A stretch of DNA of 64,000 nucleotides from Yersinia canariae (GCF_009831415.1 NZ_CP043727.1:2294001-2358000), one strand, 5' to 3'; positions 46,633 to 57,430 are shown, counted from the stretch's first letter. Notes: a model not told the origin generated them from the sequence alone. A program made the numbers and translations.

Positions 46633-47646
46633 TTACGATGTTTCGCTTCTCTCCGCCGTGTGGGCTTCAGCACGCTCTCTGGCGACTCGTTTGGCGTAGC
46701 GCTGGGCTAATACCGCGCAAACCATCAATTGAACCTGATGGAATATCATCAATGGCAATACCATAACCCCCACTACAGAGGCAGGAAACAGCACATTGGC
46801 CATTGGAATCCCATTTGCCAGGCTTTTCTTCGAGCCGCAAAACACAATGGTAATTTCATCGGCGGTGTTAAAACCTAACCAGCGCGCAGCAAATATATTG
46901 ACAACCAACACCACGGTCAGCAATACCATTGAGCAAACCAATATTGCCAGCAAAGACCAGCCATCGATTTGATGCCAAATCCCCTGCACCACCGCCTCAC
47001 TGAAGGCGACATAAACCACCAATAAAATGGATGACCGGTCAGTAATATTAACCAGCTTTTTATGGCGCTCAACCCATTTGGCAATCAGTGGGCGTGATAA
47101 ATGACCAACAATGAATGGCACCATCAATTGCATGACAATAGAACCAATAGCATGCAAAGTATCAGTGTCCCCTCCCTGTGTTTGCATCAACATGCCAACC
47201 AGAATCGGTGAGAGGAACACACCGAGAATACTGGACGCCGAGGCGCTGCATATCGCGGCGGCAACATTCCCCCCCGCCACCGAGGTGTAGGCGATAGCCG
47301 ATTGAACCGTAGCGGGCAGCGCACACAGATAGAGGAATCCCAGATACAGCGTGGGCGTTAACACGCCAGGAACTAACACATTCATGCCCAAACCCAATAA
47401 TGGGAATAACGCGAATGTGCTGAGGAATACCACCAAATGCAGTTTCCAATGCCCCATGCCGGAAACTATTGCTGCGCGGGAAAGCTTGGCCCCGTGCATA
47501 AAGAATAATAACGCGATGGCCGCAGTTGTCAGGTGCTCGAACCACACCTTAACTTCCCCCTCACAGGGGAATATTGAGGCAATAATAACAACCAATATCA
47601 GTACTAATAAAAACTTATCTATCCGTAAGCGTTGTAACCAAGACAT
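46633..47646 (-). CDS. yfeH: Bile acid:sodium symporter-family membrane protein (YfeH type)
   Basis: 337 residues with about ten membrane segments. SBF_4/YfeH blocks: FFMHGAKLSRAAI, LCALPATVQSAIAYTSVAGGNVAAAICSASASSILG and VFCGSKKSLANGIPMANVLF (the crossing motif). Physiological substrate unknown; the fold is that of sodium-coupled organic anion carriers. In E. coli, yfeH lies elsewhere, so this copy is an insertion in the add-ydgJ neighbourhood. Confidence 0.88.
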   Translation of the reverse strand: MSWLQRLRIDKFLLVLILVVIIASIFPCEGEVKVWFEHLTTAAIALLFFMHGAKLSRAAIVSGMGHWKLHLVVFLSTFALFPLLGLGMNVLVPGVLTPTLYLGFLYLCALPATVQSAIAYTSVAGGNVAAAICSASASSILGVFLSPILVGMLMQTQGGDTDTLHAIGSIVMQLMVPFIVGHLSRPLIAKWVERHKKLVNITDRSSILLVVYVAFSEAVVQGIWHQIDGWSLLAILVCSMVLLTVVLVVNIFAARWLGFNTADEITIVFCGSKKSLANGIPMANVLFPASVVGVMVLPLMIFHQVQLMVCAVLAQRYAKRVARERAEAHTAERSETS

Positions 47647-47664
47647 GCCACAGTATTCCTTTAA

Positions 47665-47713
47665 TGATACCCGTCATACTTCAAACTGCATGGGTGTTAG
47701 CTACGCACGCTCA
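47665..47713 (-). repeat. Partial ERIC element overlapping the ydgJ 3' end
   Basis: On plus it reads GATACCCGTCATACTTCAAA then CTGCATGGGTGTTAGCTACG, the reverse complement of the ERIC right terminus. Its inner part supplies the last codons and the TAA of ydgJ (stop at 47697-47699). Confidence 0.65.
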
Positions 47714-48746
47714 CTGGCAGCGCTTTTTTCTGTTGATCAGAGGCGATACCCAACTCAATCAGCTCCATCACCTTGATGGCTTCAGATGCCGGAACCGGAT
47801 TGGCGGCAGTCCCCAAAATGGCATCGCGCACTCCAGCATAGTAAGCCGGATAATTGCCCGGTAATGTCAGTAAAGGTTTCTCCGCCAGAACACCGTCATG
47901 TGACAGTGTCACTACGCCATCTCGCATATCATAACCCCAATCCGCTTGCGGCAGACGTTCACCGGCTTTCAACCGGTCTTCCTGTGGGTCCAAACCAAAT
48001 TTGATGTAGCTGCCTTGCAGGCCGTGGACAATATAGCGCGCGGTTTCTGCCGCCGCCAAAACCGTGCCGTGCAGCACAACACGCTGTTCCGGATAGCTGA
48101 GGATGGCATGGAAATAGTCAACGGATTGCGCACCCGGGCGCAGCATCCCTAAATCAACATTGAGGGTGTCTGGTAAACCAAACAGTTGCAGCGCTTGATC
48201 CAACAAATGGGGTGCCAAATCGTACCAAATGCCGCTGCCAGCACCGGCTTGCTCACGCCAACGCTGACGGATTTCCGGGCGATAGCGGTCAAAGTGGGAT
48301 TCGAAATAGACCACTTTCCCCAGCGCCCCTTCTGCTAATAGCGTTTTTAATGTCAGGAAATCACTATCCCAGCGGCGATTATGAAACACCGATAAGAGCA
48401 GCCCAGCTTCATCTGCTTGTTTCTTCAGATCATTTGCTTGTGACAGTGTCACGGTAAACGGCTTATCCACCACGACATGTTTGCCGGCTGCTAGCGCCTG
48501 TTGCGCTAAAGGGAAATGGGTATCATTAGGAGTAGGAATGACGATGAGATCAATAGAAGGGTCATCAAATAAAGCTTGCGGGTCTGAAACAACTGTCATC
48601 GACGGCCAGTCAGCATGAACTTTACTAGCATCACTGCTAGAAACGCCCACCAGCTCCAGCCCCGGCGTCCCCATTATCAGTGGCGCGTGGAACGTTTTAC
48701 TGGCGTAGCCATAACCCAGTAAACCTACTTTTATTTGTTCAGACAT
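47697..48746 (-). CDS. ydgJ: Gfo/Idh/MocA-family NAD(P)-dependent oxidoreductase YdgJ
   Basis: 349 residues, near E. coli YdgJ (346). Rossmann start KVGLLGYGYASKTFHAPLI, catalytic EKP-type motif here as HVVVDKPFTVT, and GIWYDLAPHLLDQALQLFG in the C-domain. Substrate unknown, presumably a sugar or polyol. The C-terminal residues SVRS and the stop lie in a partial ERIC repeat. Confidence 0.93.
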   Translation of the reverse strand: MSEQIKVGLLGYGYASKTFHAPLIMGTPGLELVGVSSSDASKVHADWPSMTVVSDPQALFDDPSIDLIVIPTPNDTHFPLAQQALAAGKHVVVDKPFTVTLSQANDLKKQADEAGLLLSVFHNRRWDSDFLTLKTLLAEGALGKVVYFESHFDRYRPEIRQRWREQAGAGSGIWYDLAPHLLDQALQLFGLPDTLNVDLGMLRPGAQSVDYFHAILSYPEQRVVLHGTVLAAAETARYIVHGLQGSYIKFGLDPQEDRLKAGERLPQADWGYDMRDGVVTLSHDGVLAEKPLLTLPGNYPAYYAGVRDAILGTAANPVPASEAIKVMELIELGIASDQQKKALPVSVRS

Positions 48747-48859
48747 TGTATTTCCTCTTGCCCGGAATATCCGCTATTGATATCACTCGATTAGTCGATT
48801 TGACACCATGATGATTCCCGCGACAAGAGGTAATTTTTTACTTAACGTTATTGGCGGCG

Positions 48860-49792
48860 CTAAACCCGCACAATTGCTTCTGAATCATCCCGCCATTCCG
48901 GGTGGCGCAGACTGCGTTGCGGGTAGTTGGTTTCAATGCTGCGACGCCTGAAGTCACTAGGGCTAACCCCTACGCGCTTGCGGAAAACACGGGAAAAATA
49001 GAGCTGATCGTCATACCCCACCACGCGCCCAATGGTTGCAATGGGTTCTTGCGTAGTTTGCAGTAATAACTTAGCCCGGATAACCCGCTGGTCTTCGCGC
49101 CAGCGCAGGATATTAATGCCAACTTGCTCGCGAAACAGGTGGGCCAGCCTCGATGGTGACAAACAGACATGCCGCGCCACTTCATCAATACGCAATTCGC
49201 CCGCCAGATTACCGGTGATAAATTGGCATGCCTCGATAACGCGTGGGTCCATAATCCGCTGCGGGCTGAGGGGGTCTTCCTCCATGGCGCGCAGTAAGAG
49301 CCGCTCCAGCAAATTCATGCCTAACTCTTCACCAAAACGTCGGCCCGACTTTTGAGTTTGTTCTATATTGGCAAACAGCCTATCGAATTCCAGCAACAAA
49401 TTGTTGTTAGGTAAGGATAAACGCCCGACTTCATGGGTTTTGCTGTGCCATTCTAACCAATCTGCCCAGTATGCCCGAGGCCGGAAATATACCCAGCGGT
49501 GATACCAGCAATCACTGTTGGGTGAGCGACCATAATAATGAGCCGCCTTAGGGGGAAAGAGCAGCAAGTCGCCGGGGTTGCTGTAAAATGTGTTTTCACC
49601 ATCAAAAATCTTGCCCTGACCTTTAATGGTCAGATTCAGAATATAACCTTTCATGCCACCGGGCCGGTCGATAAAGAAATCGAGTGGTCCGTCAGCCAGA
49701 ATCGGGGTTAATCCTGCGACCAGATATGCATTAAAGGTGTAGCCTGGCAGCAAGGGATTGGGTTGCGGTTCCTGAACCATTCGATGGTACAT
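48860..49792 (-). CDS. araC: Arabinose operon regulator AraC
   Basis: 310 residues from ATG 49792 with AAGGAG 6 bases upstream. N-terminal arm and cupin domain ([54 protein letters not shown]) and two C-terminal AraC HTHs ([45 protein letters not shown]). Binds L-arabinose. Unlike E. coli, it does not lie opposite araB but downstream of araFGH on the same strand, so it may be cotranscribed. Confidence 0.95.
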   Translation of the reverse strand: MYHRMVQEPQPNPLLPGYTFNAYLVAGLTPILADGPLDFFIDRPGGMKGYILNLTIKGQGKIFDGENTFYSNPGDLLLFPPKAAHYYGRSPNSDCWYHRWVYFRPRAYWADWLEWHSKTHEVGRLSLPNNNLLLEFDRLFANIEQTQKSGRRFGEELGMNLLERLLLRAMEEDPLSPQRIMDPRVIEACQFITGNLAGELRIDEVARHVCLSPSRLAHLFREQVGINILRWREDQRVIRAKLLLQTTQEPIATIGRVVGYDDQLYFSRVFRKRVGVSPSDFRRRSIETNYPQRSLRHPEWRDDSEAIVRV

Positions 49793-49830
49793 TGAGTCTC
49801 CTTAGCGTCCTTTTCTGGTGGATATGCGCT

Positions 49831-49852
49831 TATACCCACCATACTTCAGTTT
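49831..49852 (-). repeat. Possible ERIC terminus remnant
   Basis: TATACCCACCATACTTCAGT resembles TATACCCGTCATACTTCAAG of ERIC ends; only about 20 bp are recognisable. Confidence 0.35.
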
Positions 49853-49878
49853 ATCGGGCAGATGTCAGACTGCCCGAT
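49853..49878. other. Hairpin in the araH-araC gap
   Basis: ATCGGGCAG and CTGCCCGAT, 9 bp, 8-base loop, no T-run. Could reduce read-through from araFGH into araC. Confidence 0.6.
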
Positions 49879-49938
49879 AGCGATGACAGAATTGTGAGCC
49901 AGAGTGGATTTTTATGGACGTTTCTGTCACTCAAGCGC

Positions 49939-50967
49939 TTATACCGTCCGTTTAGCCAACTGTTTGTAACGGTCGAAGATAACCGCCGCCAGTAGGATTA
50001 AGCCGCGCACCACGTATTGGGAGAACGGCGAAATGTTCAGCAAGTTCATGGCATTTTCCACTGTCCCCAGAATCAAAATACCGGCGATAACGTAGGAAAT
50101 TTTACCAATCCCACCTTTGAGTGATACCCCGCCGAGTACGCAAGCTGAAATGACGATCAACTCGTAACCAATCGAGGTCATCGGTTGGCCGCTGGTCATC
50201 CGCGAAGCCAAAATGATCCCCGCAGCGGCAGACACTAAACCAGACAGCACAAAGATAATAATTTTGGTGCGAACCACCGGAACGCCGGCTAAGCGGGCCG
50301 CATCTTCATTGCCGCCAATCGCCAAGGTGTTACGCCCAAAAGTTGTCTTGTTCAGCAGGAAACCAAACAGCGCCAGACAGCCAATGGTTATCCAAATCGG
50401 GGCAGGTAAACCCAGCCAGTTGGTATAGCCGAGTGCAAAGAAACGCTCATCTTCAATCCCCACCGCTTTACCATCAGAGATGATATAAGCCAGTCCGCGC
50501 ACAATCTGCATGGTGGCTAATGTGGTTATCAAGGCGTTTATTTTCAGTCGGGCAATCACAAAGCCGTTTATCAAGCCGCACAGTGCGCCCAGTAATAACC
50601 CCGCACCGACCCCCAGCCACAAGCTTTCGGTCATATTGATCACTACCGCGGTGGTAACCCCAGCACAAGCAATGACGGAGGCGACGGATAAGTCAAAATC
50701 ACCCGATGCCAGGCAAAATAGCATGCCGCACGCCACCATCCCCGACATCGAGATGGCCAGCCCTAGCCCTTTCATGTTGATAAAGGAGCCAAAGTTAGGC
50801 ACAAAAATGACGCAGCCGATAAATACCACCGCGAAGACCACCAGCATGCCGTAGCTATCCCAAATACGCGAAAGGCCGAATCCCCCTCGCGCGGCAGTGT
50901 CTTGAGGTGGCTGCGACGGGCTCTTCTTATCTGAATTCAATGTTACGCTGGATATAGGTGCATTCAT
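49939..50967 (-). CDS. araH: L-arabinose ABC transporter permease
   Basis: 342 residues from ATG 50967 with GGAG 7 bases upstream. Ten or so membrane segments in the RbsC/AraH pattern (SGMVACGMLFCLASGDFDLSVASV, FVIARLKINALITTLATM, RMTSGQPMTSIGYELIVISACVLGGVSL). Third gene of araFGH. Confidence 0.95.
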   Translation of the reverse strand: MNAPISSVTLNSDKKSPSQPPQDTAARGGFGLSRIWDSYGMLVVFAVVFIGCVIFVPNFGSFINMKGLGLAISMSGMVACGMLFCLASGDFDLSVASVIACAGVTTAVVINMTESLWLGVGAGLLLGALCGLINGFVIARLKINALITTLATMQIVRGLAYIISDGKAVGIEDERFFALGYTNWLGLPAPIWITIGCLALFGFLLNKTTFGRNTLAIGGNEDAARLAGVPVVRTKIIIFVLSGLVSAAAGIILASRMTSGQPMTSIGYELIVISACVLGGVSLKGGIGKISYVIAGILILGTVENAMNLLNISPFSQYVVRGLILLAAVIFDRYKQLAKRTV

Positions 50968-50984
50968 TACAATCTCCTTCACAA

Positions 50985-52556
50985 TCAGGCCACCGCAGGT
51001 GCGGTGTCCGTCGCAATATTTGGGGTACGTAGCATTGCCAAACTGAGCGCTTGCTCTTCAGTGGCATCACCGTGTTCTAGCTCACCGGAGATAGCCCCTT
51101 CACGCATCACCACAATTCTGTCTGCCAGACCAAGAACTTCCGGTAAATCACTTGACGCAAACAGCACCGCAATGCCCTGTTTCGCCAGCGTATAAATGAC
51201 GTTATAGATTTCATGCTTGGCCCCGACGTCAATACCGCGCGTCGGTTCATCCAGCAGAATCACTTTCATATCCTCGGATAACCAGCGGCCTAAAATGGCT
51301 TTCTGCTGATTCCCCCCGGAGAGATTCATAATCAACTGCTGGGGGCCAGGTGTTTTGATATTCAGTGATTGAATGCGGATCGCCGCATTTTCCCGCTCCC
51401 AACGATTATTAATCAGGCAACCTGCCGTCAGTGTTTTGCGTCGGGCGCTGATATTGATATTGTCCTGTACCGAATGCACCGGAATGATGCCATCTGCTTT
51501 GCGATCTTCCGGGCATAACATGATCCCGGCGGTAATCGCATCAATTGGCGAGCGAATAGTCAGTGGTTTGCCATCCAACAACACTTGGCCGCTGGTCAGT
51601 TTGGTGCCACCAAATAGCCCTTTAAGCAATTCACTGCGCCCGGCACCAACCAGCCCAAACAAGCCGACAATCTCGCCTTGATGCACGGTTAAGCTAATGG
51701 CAGATTTCACACCAATGGCTTTGACGTTTTGCAATGTCATGCGCTCAGGCCCGATATCACGGGGCTGATAACCATAAATATCCCCCAGATTGCGCCCGAC
51801 CATGGCTTGCACCAGTGAGTCATTATTCACCTGAGCCATGTCCTCAAAAGTCCGGACATAGCGGCCATCTTTGAACACGGTAATGGCATCACTCAGCGCA
51901 AATATTTCTTCCATACGATGAGAAACATATAAAATGACCCGCCCTTCGGCGCGTAATTCGCGAATGACGCGGAACAGTTGTTCAATTTCTCTGGCGGAGA
52001 GCGAACTGGTCGGCTCATCAAAAGCAATGATTTTGGCATTACGGGCCAGCGCTTTGGCAATTTCCACCATCTGCCATTGGCCGATGGAGAGATATTTCAG
52101 TGGGGTGTCGGGGTCAATATCCAGTCCGAGATGTGAGAGCTGCAAACTGGACTCATAGCGCAGCAATTTGCGGTCAACCATGCCCATTTTGGTCGGCAAT
52201 TGGCCCAGATAGATATTTTCTGCCACGGTCATTTCGGGAACCAAATGCAGTTCCTGATAAATAATGGCCACGCCGGCGTCCAGCGCCTCAGTGGTATTGG
52301 TAAAATTAACCGCTTTGCCTTTAATGCGAATTTCACCCTGAGTTGGGGTGTAATTGCCACTGAGAATTTTTAGCAAGGTCGATTTCCCTGCGCCATTCTC
52401 CCCCATCAGGGCATGAATTTGCCCGGCCTGACAGGTAAAACTGATGTCATCCAGCGCTTGAACACCGGGGAAACTTTTTCCGATGCCACAAAAAGCCAGA
52501 TAAGGTGACTGTTCGGCTTCCAGCTCGGCTTGTAACGCAGAATGGAGTGCTGACAT
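50985..52556 (-). CDS. araG: L-arabinose ABC transporter ATP-binding protein
   Basis: 523 residues from ATG 52556 with AAAGGAAG upstream. Two ABC domains: the first has Walker [17 protein letters not shown] and [10 protein letters not shown]; the second has a degenerate loop [16 protein letters not shown] and [12 protein letters not shown] with signature [16 protein letters not shown]. This asymmetry is usual in sugar ATPases of the RbsA/AraG class. A 17-bp gap separates it from araH. Confidence 0.96.
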   Translation of the reverse strand: MSALHSALQAELEAEQSPYLAFCGIGKSFPGVQALDDISFTCQAGQIHALMGENGAGKSTLLKILSGNYTPTQGEIRIKGKAVNFTNTTEALDAGVAIIYQELHLVPEMTVAENIYLGQLPTKMGMVDRKLLRYESSLQLSHLGLDIDPDTPLKYLSIGQWQMVEIAKALARNAKIIAFDEPTSSLSAREIEQLFRVIRELRAEGRVILYVSHRMEEIFALSDAITVFKDGRYVRTFEDMAQVNNDSLVQAMVGRNLGDIYGYQPRDIGPERMTLQNVKAIGVKSAISLTVHQGEIVGLFGLVGAGRSELLKGLFGGTKLTSGQVLLDGKPLTIRSPIDAITAGIMLCPEDRKADGIIPVHSVQDNINISARRKTLTAGCLINNRWERENAAIRIQSLNIKTPGPQQLIMNLSGGNQQKAILGRWLSEDMKVILLDEPTRGIDVGAKHEIYNVIYTLAKQGIAVLFASSDLPEVLGLADRIVVMREGAISGELEHGDATEEQALSLAMLRTPNIATDTAPAVA

Positions 52557-52612
52557 GATGGCTTCCTTTATAGATTTTGGGTTGCACAACACCACTGACT
52601 GCGTGGTCATTG

Positions 52613-52632
52613 GGGCAAGCCGTAACTTGCCC
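52613..52632 (-). other. Stem-loop between araF and araG
   Basis: GGGCAAG-N6-CTTGCCC, 7 bp, in the 101-base gap. Likely stabilises the araF message and lowers araGH expression relative to the binding protein. Confidence 0.65.
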
Positions 52633-52657
52633 TCAGTGCGCCATAGCGTTTAACGGA

Positions 52658-53641
52658 TTACATCAAGCCTTTTTTCTCCAGCTCGGTTTTGAAGTTATCG
52701 CGGGTGATAAGCACCACATCAGTCACTTCAGTAAACTTCGCTGGCTCAACATCTTTGGTCACCCAGTCATGCAGCATCTGAATACTTTTGTAGCCATGAA
52801 TATCCGGGCTTGGTAACAAAGAGCCATAGAAGCCAGTCGCCTGACCCTTAGACAGTTCGCTGACCGCATCAACACCATTAATACCAATGCCTATTACATT
52901 TGGTGCCTTAAAGCCTTGGCCTTCAGTTGCACGCACACCACCCAATACGGTGTTGTCATTCATTCCGACAATCAGCCAGTTTTTCACTTCAGGATGCTGT
53001 ACTAACATGGAGTTAGCTGCATCGAATGCGCCGGGAATATCATTGGATTTGGTTGGTACTTTGTAGATTTGTTTTTCAGGGAAGCCGGCAGCTTTCAGCG
53101 CGTCCATTGACCCCGAGGTGCGGCGACGGGCGGTGTCCAGCTCATCAGAAGTGATCGCCATAACGGCGGTTTCCCCCGGTTGCCAGCCACGTTTATTCAT
53201 TTCTTTCCACAGCTCCTGCCCTTGGCGCTCACCAATTTTGGTGGCCGCCATCATCACTAATGGCACGCTGTCCATCGGTTTGCCTTTAGCATTGACGAAT
53301 TGATCGTCGACCGCGATGACTTTCAGGTTATAGCTGCGCGCTTTTGCTTCGATGGCAGGCCCCAGCTTTGGATCCGGTGTACAGATGACAAAACCTTTCG
53401 CCCCACTGGCGGCCAAGCTGTCGATGGCATTCAGGGTTTTTTCGCCATCGGGCACTGCAATTTTTATCACTTCAAAGCCTAAATCTTTGCCAGCTTTATC
53501 AGCAAACTTCCATTCGGTCTGGAACCAGGGCTCTTCAGGCTGCTTGACCAAAAAGCCTAATTTCATGCTTTCGGCAATAGCTGAATGTGACATAACTGCC
53601 GCTAACCCTACCACTGCCAGCGCCTTAGTTAATTTATGCAT
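52658..53641 (-). CDS. araF: L-arabinose-binding periplasmic protein
   Basis: 327 residues (E. coli 329). Signal peptide MHKLTKALAVVGLAAVMSHSAIA, then KLGFLVKQPEEPWFQTEWKFADKAGKDLGF, the ligand-binding start of AraF, and GMNDNTVLGGVRATEG and GIGINGVDAVSELSKG. CCGGAGAAC precedes the ATG. First gene of araFGH; divergent from araBA. Confidence 0.96.
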   Translation of the reverse strand: MHKLTKALAVVGLAAVMSHSAIAESMKLGFLVKQPEEPWFQTEWKFADKAGKDLGFEVIKIAVPDGEKTLNAIDSLAASGAKGFVICTPDPKLGPAIEAKARSYNLKVIAVDDQFVNAKGKPMDSVPLVMMAATKIGERQGQELWKEMNKRGWQPGETAVMAITSDELDTARRRTSGSMDALKAAGFPEKQIYKVPTKSNDIPGAFDAANSMLVQHPEVKNWLIVGMNDNTVLGGVRATEGQGFKAPNVIGIGINGVDAVSELSKGQATGFYGSLLPSPDIHGYKSIQMLHDWVTKDVEPAKFTEVTDVVLITRDNFKTELEKKGLM

Positions 53642-53870
53642 AGTGTTCTCCGGACTTTTTTTGTAGGAAGAGATAATTTTTGTTTATTTAATCGTCAGCC
53701 ACAGCAATCAGTCGATTTTTAGTGGAAACGTTATCAATGGTATTTTTTAACTTATGCAAGGTTACAGCCTATATTAAAAGCGACTTAACCTCACCCTACA
53801 CGGTAAGACGGAGACAGTTTTAACGTTAATTTTGTATCGGAATGTAGAGCGCTATCACATCCAGGGATTA

Positions 53871-53908
53871 CAGTTTATTTATCCATGTATTCAGCAAAAT
53901 TAACCTAT
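53871..53908 (+). promoter_or_regulatory. AraC I1/I2-like direct repeat
   Basis: CAGTTTATTTATCCATG (53871) and CAGCAAAATTAACCTAT (53892) start exactly 21 bp apart and resemble E. coli I1 (AGCATTTTTATCCATAA) and I2. This is the spacing an arabinose-bound AraC dimer uses to activate. Confidence 0.72.
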
Positions 53909-53917
53909 TTCTAACTT

Positions 53918-53945
53918 TTGACTGACATCACAAAAATGCTATAGG
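53918..53945 (+). promoter_or_regulatory. araB promoter candidate
   Basis: TTGACT, 16 bases, TATAGG. The -35 begins 9 bp after the I2-like half-site, a little further than the overlap seen in E. coli. It would leave a leader of about 125 bases. Confidence 0.5.
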
Positions 53946-54076
53946 AAGCAGGAAAGTACATACTTCCAGCTATTGCCTCCTCACCGCTTGCTGTCACTCA
54001 CTCCTATCTTTGTTAGCAATTAATAGGCAATTGCCAATGAATTCTTGTTTTCAGCAATTAGTGAGGAGCAACCACC

Positions 54077-55798
54077 ATGACAGGCGACGTTATATCGGCA
54101 GACCGCCCTTTATTGACACCAGAGGCTATCGCGCTCGGCTTGGATTTTGGCAGCGATTCAGTCCGGGTATTGGCGGTGGATTGTCAACATGGCACCGAGA
54201 TAGATACTGAAGTTGTCTACTACCCTCGCTGGCAGAAAGGTCTTTACAGCCACGCCGCAGAAAATCAGTTCCGCCATCATCCCCTCGACTATATCGAAGC
54301 CATGGAGCAGGCAATTCGCCAAGTCGTCAGCCGCCTGTCTTTAGAACAACGTCAACACATCATTGGTATTGGTGTGGATACCACCGGCTCGACTCCTGCA
54401 CCAATCGATGAGCAAGGCCAGATTTTGGCGCTACGCCCTGATTTTGCTGAAAACCCCAATGCCATGTTTGTGCTTTGGAAAGACCATACCGCCATTGAAG
54501 AAGCAGAAGAAATCAACCGCTTATGCCGCAGTGGTCAATTTGATGATTATTCGCGTTATATCGGAGGGGTTTACTCTTCCGAATGGTTTTGGGCGAAAAT
54601 TCTGCATGTTACGCGCGCGGATAAAGCGGTTCGTGATGCGGCTGTATCATGGATTGAACTGTGCGACTGGATCCCGGCACTACTCTCAGGCACCACCGCG
54701 CCTAAGGATATTCAGCGAGGCCGGTGCAGTGCGGGGCATAAAAGCTTATGGCACCCTTCGTGGGGGGGCTTGCCACCACGTGAGTTTTTGGCAGCCCTTG
54801 ATAGCAGTTTGGTCAACAATCTTGACTATCCGATGTTCACTGATACCTATACGGCTGAGCGGCCGGTGGGGTCAATTACCGCGGAATGGGCTGAGCGGTT
54901 AGGGCTGCCCGCTACGGTGGTTATTTCTGGTGGCGCATTCGATTGCCATATGGGTGCAGTCGGCGCAGGAGCTCAACCTTATACATTGGTTAAAGTTATC
55001 GGCACTTCCACCTGTGATATTTTGATTGCGGACGAAAAGTTAGTCGGCGAGAGAGCGATTGCAGGGATTTGTGGCCAAGTAGAAGGCAGCGTGGTCCCTG
55101 GCTGGATTGGTATGGAAGCCGGGCAATCGGCGTTTGGCGATATGTATGCCTGGTTTAGTCGTCTCTTGAGCTGGCCATTACATCAGGCCGCACTGGCACA
55201 CCCCGAATTACAGCCGCAGTTAAAAAAGATTGAGTCTACCCTACTGGCTTCGCTGACAACCGAATGGGCTAAAAATCCTTCACTTGACCACCTGCCCGTG
55301 GTGTTGGATTGGTTCAATGGCCGGCGCACCCCGAATGCCAATCAGCGGCTAAAAGGCGTGATTGCTGACCTGAACTTGGGGACGGATGCCCCGACGCTGT
55401 TTGGCGGGTTTATTGCTGCCACCGCCTTTGGCGCTCGCGCTATTATGGAATGTTTCGAGCAGCAAGATATTCCGGTTGAGAACGTGCTGGCATTAGGCGG
55501 GATTGCACGTAAATCGCCGGTTATTATGCAAGTTTGTGCTGATGTCATGAACAGGCCGCTCCAGATTGTGGCATCGGATCAATGCTGTGCATTGGGTGCT
55601 GCTATTTTTGCAGCGGTTGCCGCCGGTATCTTTGACGACGTGCCAACTGCACAGCGCCACATGGCGTGCAAAATTGAACGAACCCTGACACCCAATGCTG
55701 CACAAGTGGCTCGCTATCAACAGCTTTATCAACGCTATCAACAGTGGTGTTTATCCGCTGAGCCACACTACGCACCGGTAACCGAAGCGACGTTATGA
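54077..55798 (+). CDS. araB: Ribulokinase
   Basis: 573 residues (E. coli 566), with GAGGAG before the ATG. FGGY kinase: [16 protein letters not shown] phosphate motif, [41 protein letters not shown] and [16 protein letters not shown] near the C-terminus. Phosphorylates L-ribulose to L-ribulose 5-phosphate. First gene of araBA. Confidence 0.97.
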   Translation: MTGDVISADRPLLTPEAIALGLDFGSDSVRVLAVDCQHGTEIDTEVVYYPRWQKGLYSHAAENQFRHHPLDYIEAMEQAIRQVVSRLSLEQRQHIIGIGVDTTGSTPAPIDEQGQILALRPDFAENPNAMFVLWKDHTAIEEAEEINRLCRSGQFDDYSRYIGGVYSSEWFWAKILHVTRADKAVRDAAVSWIELCDWIPALLSGTTAPKDIQRGRCSAGHKSLWHPSWGGLPPREFLAALDSSLVNNLDYPMFTDTYTAERPVGSITAEWAERLGLPATVVISGGAFDCHMGAVGAGAQPYTLVKVIGTSTCDILIADEKLVGERAIAGICGQVEGSVVPGWIGMEAGQSAFGDMYAWFSRLLSWPLHQAALAHPELQPQLKKIESTLLASLTTEWAKNPSLDHLPVVLDWFNGRRTPNANQRLKGVIADLNLGTDAPTLFGGFIAATAFGARAIMECFEQQDIPVENVLALGGIARKSPVIMQVCADVMNRPLQIVASDQCCALGAAIFAAVAAGIFDDVPTAQRHMACKIERTLTPNAAQVARYQQLYQRYQQWCLSAEPHYAPVTEATL

Positions 55799-55861
55799 CC
55801 TTGATGCTCCGGCTGATTTATCACTGTATGCTTTATAAAAATTGATTAAATGGAGTATCCG

Positions 55862-57364
55862 ATGGACGTATTCAAACAGTCAGAAGTGTGGTTTGTGATC
55901 GGCAGTCAGAACCTGTATGGCCCTAAAACCCTGCAACAAGTGACGGATAATGCCCATCATGTCGTCAATAGCCTGAATAGCGAAGCGGGTTTACCGGTAA
56001 AACTGGTGTTGAAACCTTTAGTGACGACACCAGATGAAATCACTGCTTTATGTCGCGAGGCTAACTATGATACCGCCTGTATCGGTGTCATGACTTGGTT
56101 GCATACTTTCTCTCCGGCCAAAATGTGGATTGGCGGGCTGAGCATTCTGAATAAACCTTTATTGCAATTCCATACTCAGTTCAATGCTCAGATCCCATGG
56201 GAAACCATGGATATGGACTTTATGAACTTGAACCAAACCGCCCATGGTGGCCGTGAATTTGGTTTTATTGGCGCGCGAATGCGTCAACAACACAGTGTTA
56301 TCACTGGCCACTGGCAAGATAAAGAAGCACATCAACGTATTGGGCAATGGATGCGCGTTGCCGCAGCCAAGCAAGAAAGCCAACAACTAAAAGTGGCTCG
56401 TTTTGGCGATAATATGCGCGAAGTGGCAGTGACTGAAGGGGATAAAGTCGCGGCGCAAATCCAGTTTGGTTACTCCGTGAATGCCTATGGCATTGGTGAT
56501 TTGGTCACGGTGGTGGATGCAGTCAGCAAAGGTGACATTGACACTTTGGTTGAGGAGTATGAAGCCACTTACCGACTGACTGACGCGGTGAAGCTCAATG
56601 GTAATAAGCGCGAAAACCTGCTAGATGCCGCACGGATTGAATTGGGAATGAAGCGCTTCCTGGAACAGGGTGGATTTAAAGCTTTCACCACTAACTTCGA
56701 AAATCTCTATGGATTGAAACAGTTACCCGGATTGGCAGTTCAACGCCTGATGCAACAAGGCTATGGTTTTGGTGGCGAAGGCGATTGGAAAACCGCGGCA
56801 TTATTGCGCATTCTGAAAGTCATGGGCACCGGTCTGAAAGGCGGCACCTCCTTTATGGAGGATTACACCTATAATTTCCAGCCGGGTAATGATCTGGTGG
56901 TCGGCTCCCATATGCTCGAAGTGTGCCCGTCTATCGCCAAAGAAGACAAACCGCTGTTGGATGTTCAGCATTTAGGTATTGGCGGTAAAGCTGACCCTGC
57001 CCGCTTGATCTTCTCGACACCCGCTGGCCCGGCACTGAATGCCAGCCTTATCGATATGGGGAACCGCTTCCGCCTGTTGGTCAATGTGGTCGACACTGTT
57101 GAGCAACCGCATCCGTTACCAAAACTGCCCGTCGCACGGGCTATTTGGCAAGCACAGCCATCTCTGGCAACAGCGGCCGAAGCTTGGATTATTGCCGGTG
57201 GCGCACACCATACCGTATTCTCACAAGCCATCGGGGTAGATGAATTGCGTCTGTACGCCGAAATGCACGGCATTGAATTCCTGCTTATCGATAACGACAC
57301 CACATTACCGGCATTTAAAAACGAAATTCGCTGGAATGAAGTGTATTACCATCTGAACCGTTAA
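55862..57364 (+). CDS. araA: L-arabinose isomerase
   Basis: 500 residues, as E. coli, from ATG 55862; the ribosome site GGAG (55852-55855) lies within the upstream extension and decides the start. Converts L-arabinose to L-ribulose with manganese. Blocks: [83 protein letters not shown] and [13 protein letters not shown]. No araD follows; the epimerase step must be encoded elsewhere. Confidence 0.97.
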   Translation: MDVFKQSEVWFVIGSQNLYGPKTLQQVTDNAHHVVNSLNSEAGLPVKLVLKPLVTTPDEITALCREANYDTACIGVMTWLHTFSPAKMWIGGLSILNKPLLQFHTQFNAQIPWETMDMDFMNLNQTAHGGREFGFIGARMRQQHSVITGHWQDKEAHQRIGQWMRVAAAKQESQQLKVARFGDNMREVAVTEGDKVAAQIQFGYSVNAYGIGDLVTVVDAVSKGDIDTLVEEYEATYRLTDAVKLNGNKRENLLDAARIELGMKRFLEQGGFKAFTTNFENLYGLKQLPGLAVQRLMQQGYGFGGEGDWKTAALLRILKVMGTGLKGGTSFMEDYTYNFQPGNDLVVGSHMLEVCPSIAKEDKPLLDVQHLGIGGKADPARLIFSTPAGPALNASLIDMGNRFRLLVNVVDTVEQPHPLPKLPVARAIWQAQPSLATAAEAWIIAGGAHHTVFSQAIGVDELRLYAEMHGIEFLLIDNDTTLPAFKNEIRWNEVYYHLNR

Positions 57365-57405
57365 GTCTGGTTTATCAGCACATTACATTCATTCATCAGT
57401 AAACC

Positions 57406-57430
57406 AAGGGGCTTAACCGCCCCTTTCTTT
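57406..57430. terminator. Terminator of araBA, overlapping the opposing stop
   Basis: AAGGGGC-TTAACC-GCCCCTT followed by TCTTTATT on plus. Its right edge touches the stop codon (57429-57431) of the convergent secretion gene. Confidence 0.85.

Larger units (their letters stand above)
53642..54076. promoter_or_regulatory. Shared control region araFGH / araBA
   Basis: 435 bp with no gene. Holds the AraC I1/I2-like pair and araB promoter listed separately, a CRP-like half-site TATCACA near 53853-53859, and a minus-strand AraC-like half-site AGTTAAAAAATACCATT (53736-53752) toward araF. Confidence 0.6.

Noticed and set aside
53844..53859. Full CRP site in the ara region
   Set aside because: Only the TCACA half fits; the other half (GTAGA) matches TGTGA poorly, so only a half-site was noted.
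54010..54210. Frame in the araB leader that could be a leader peptide
   Set aside because: It runs far into araB in another frame and shows no attenuator logic or arabinose-related motif.
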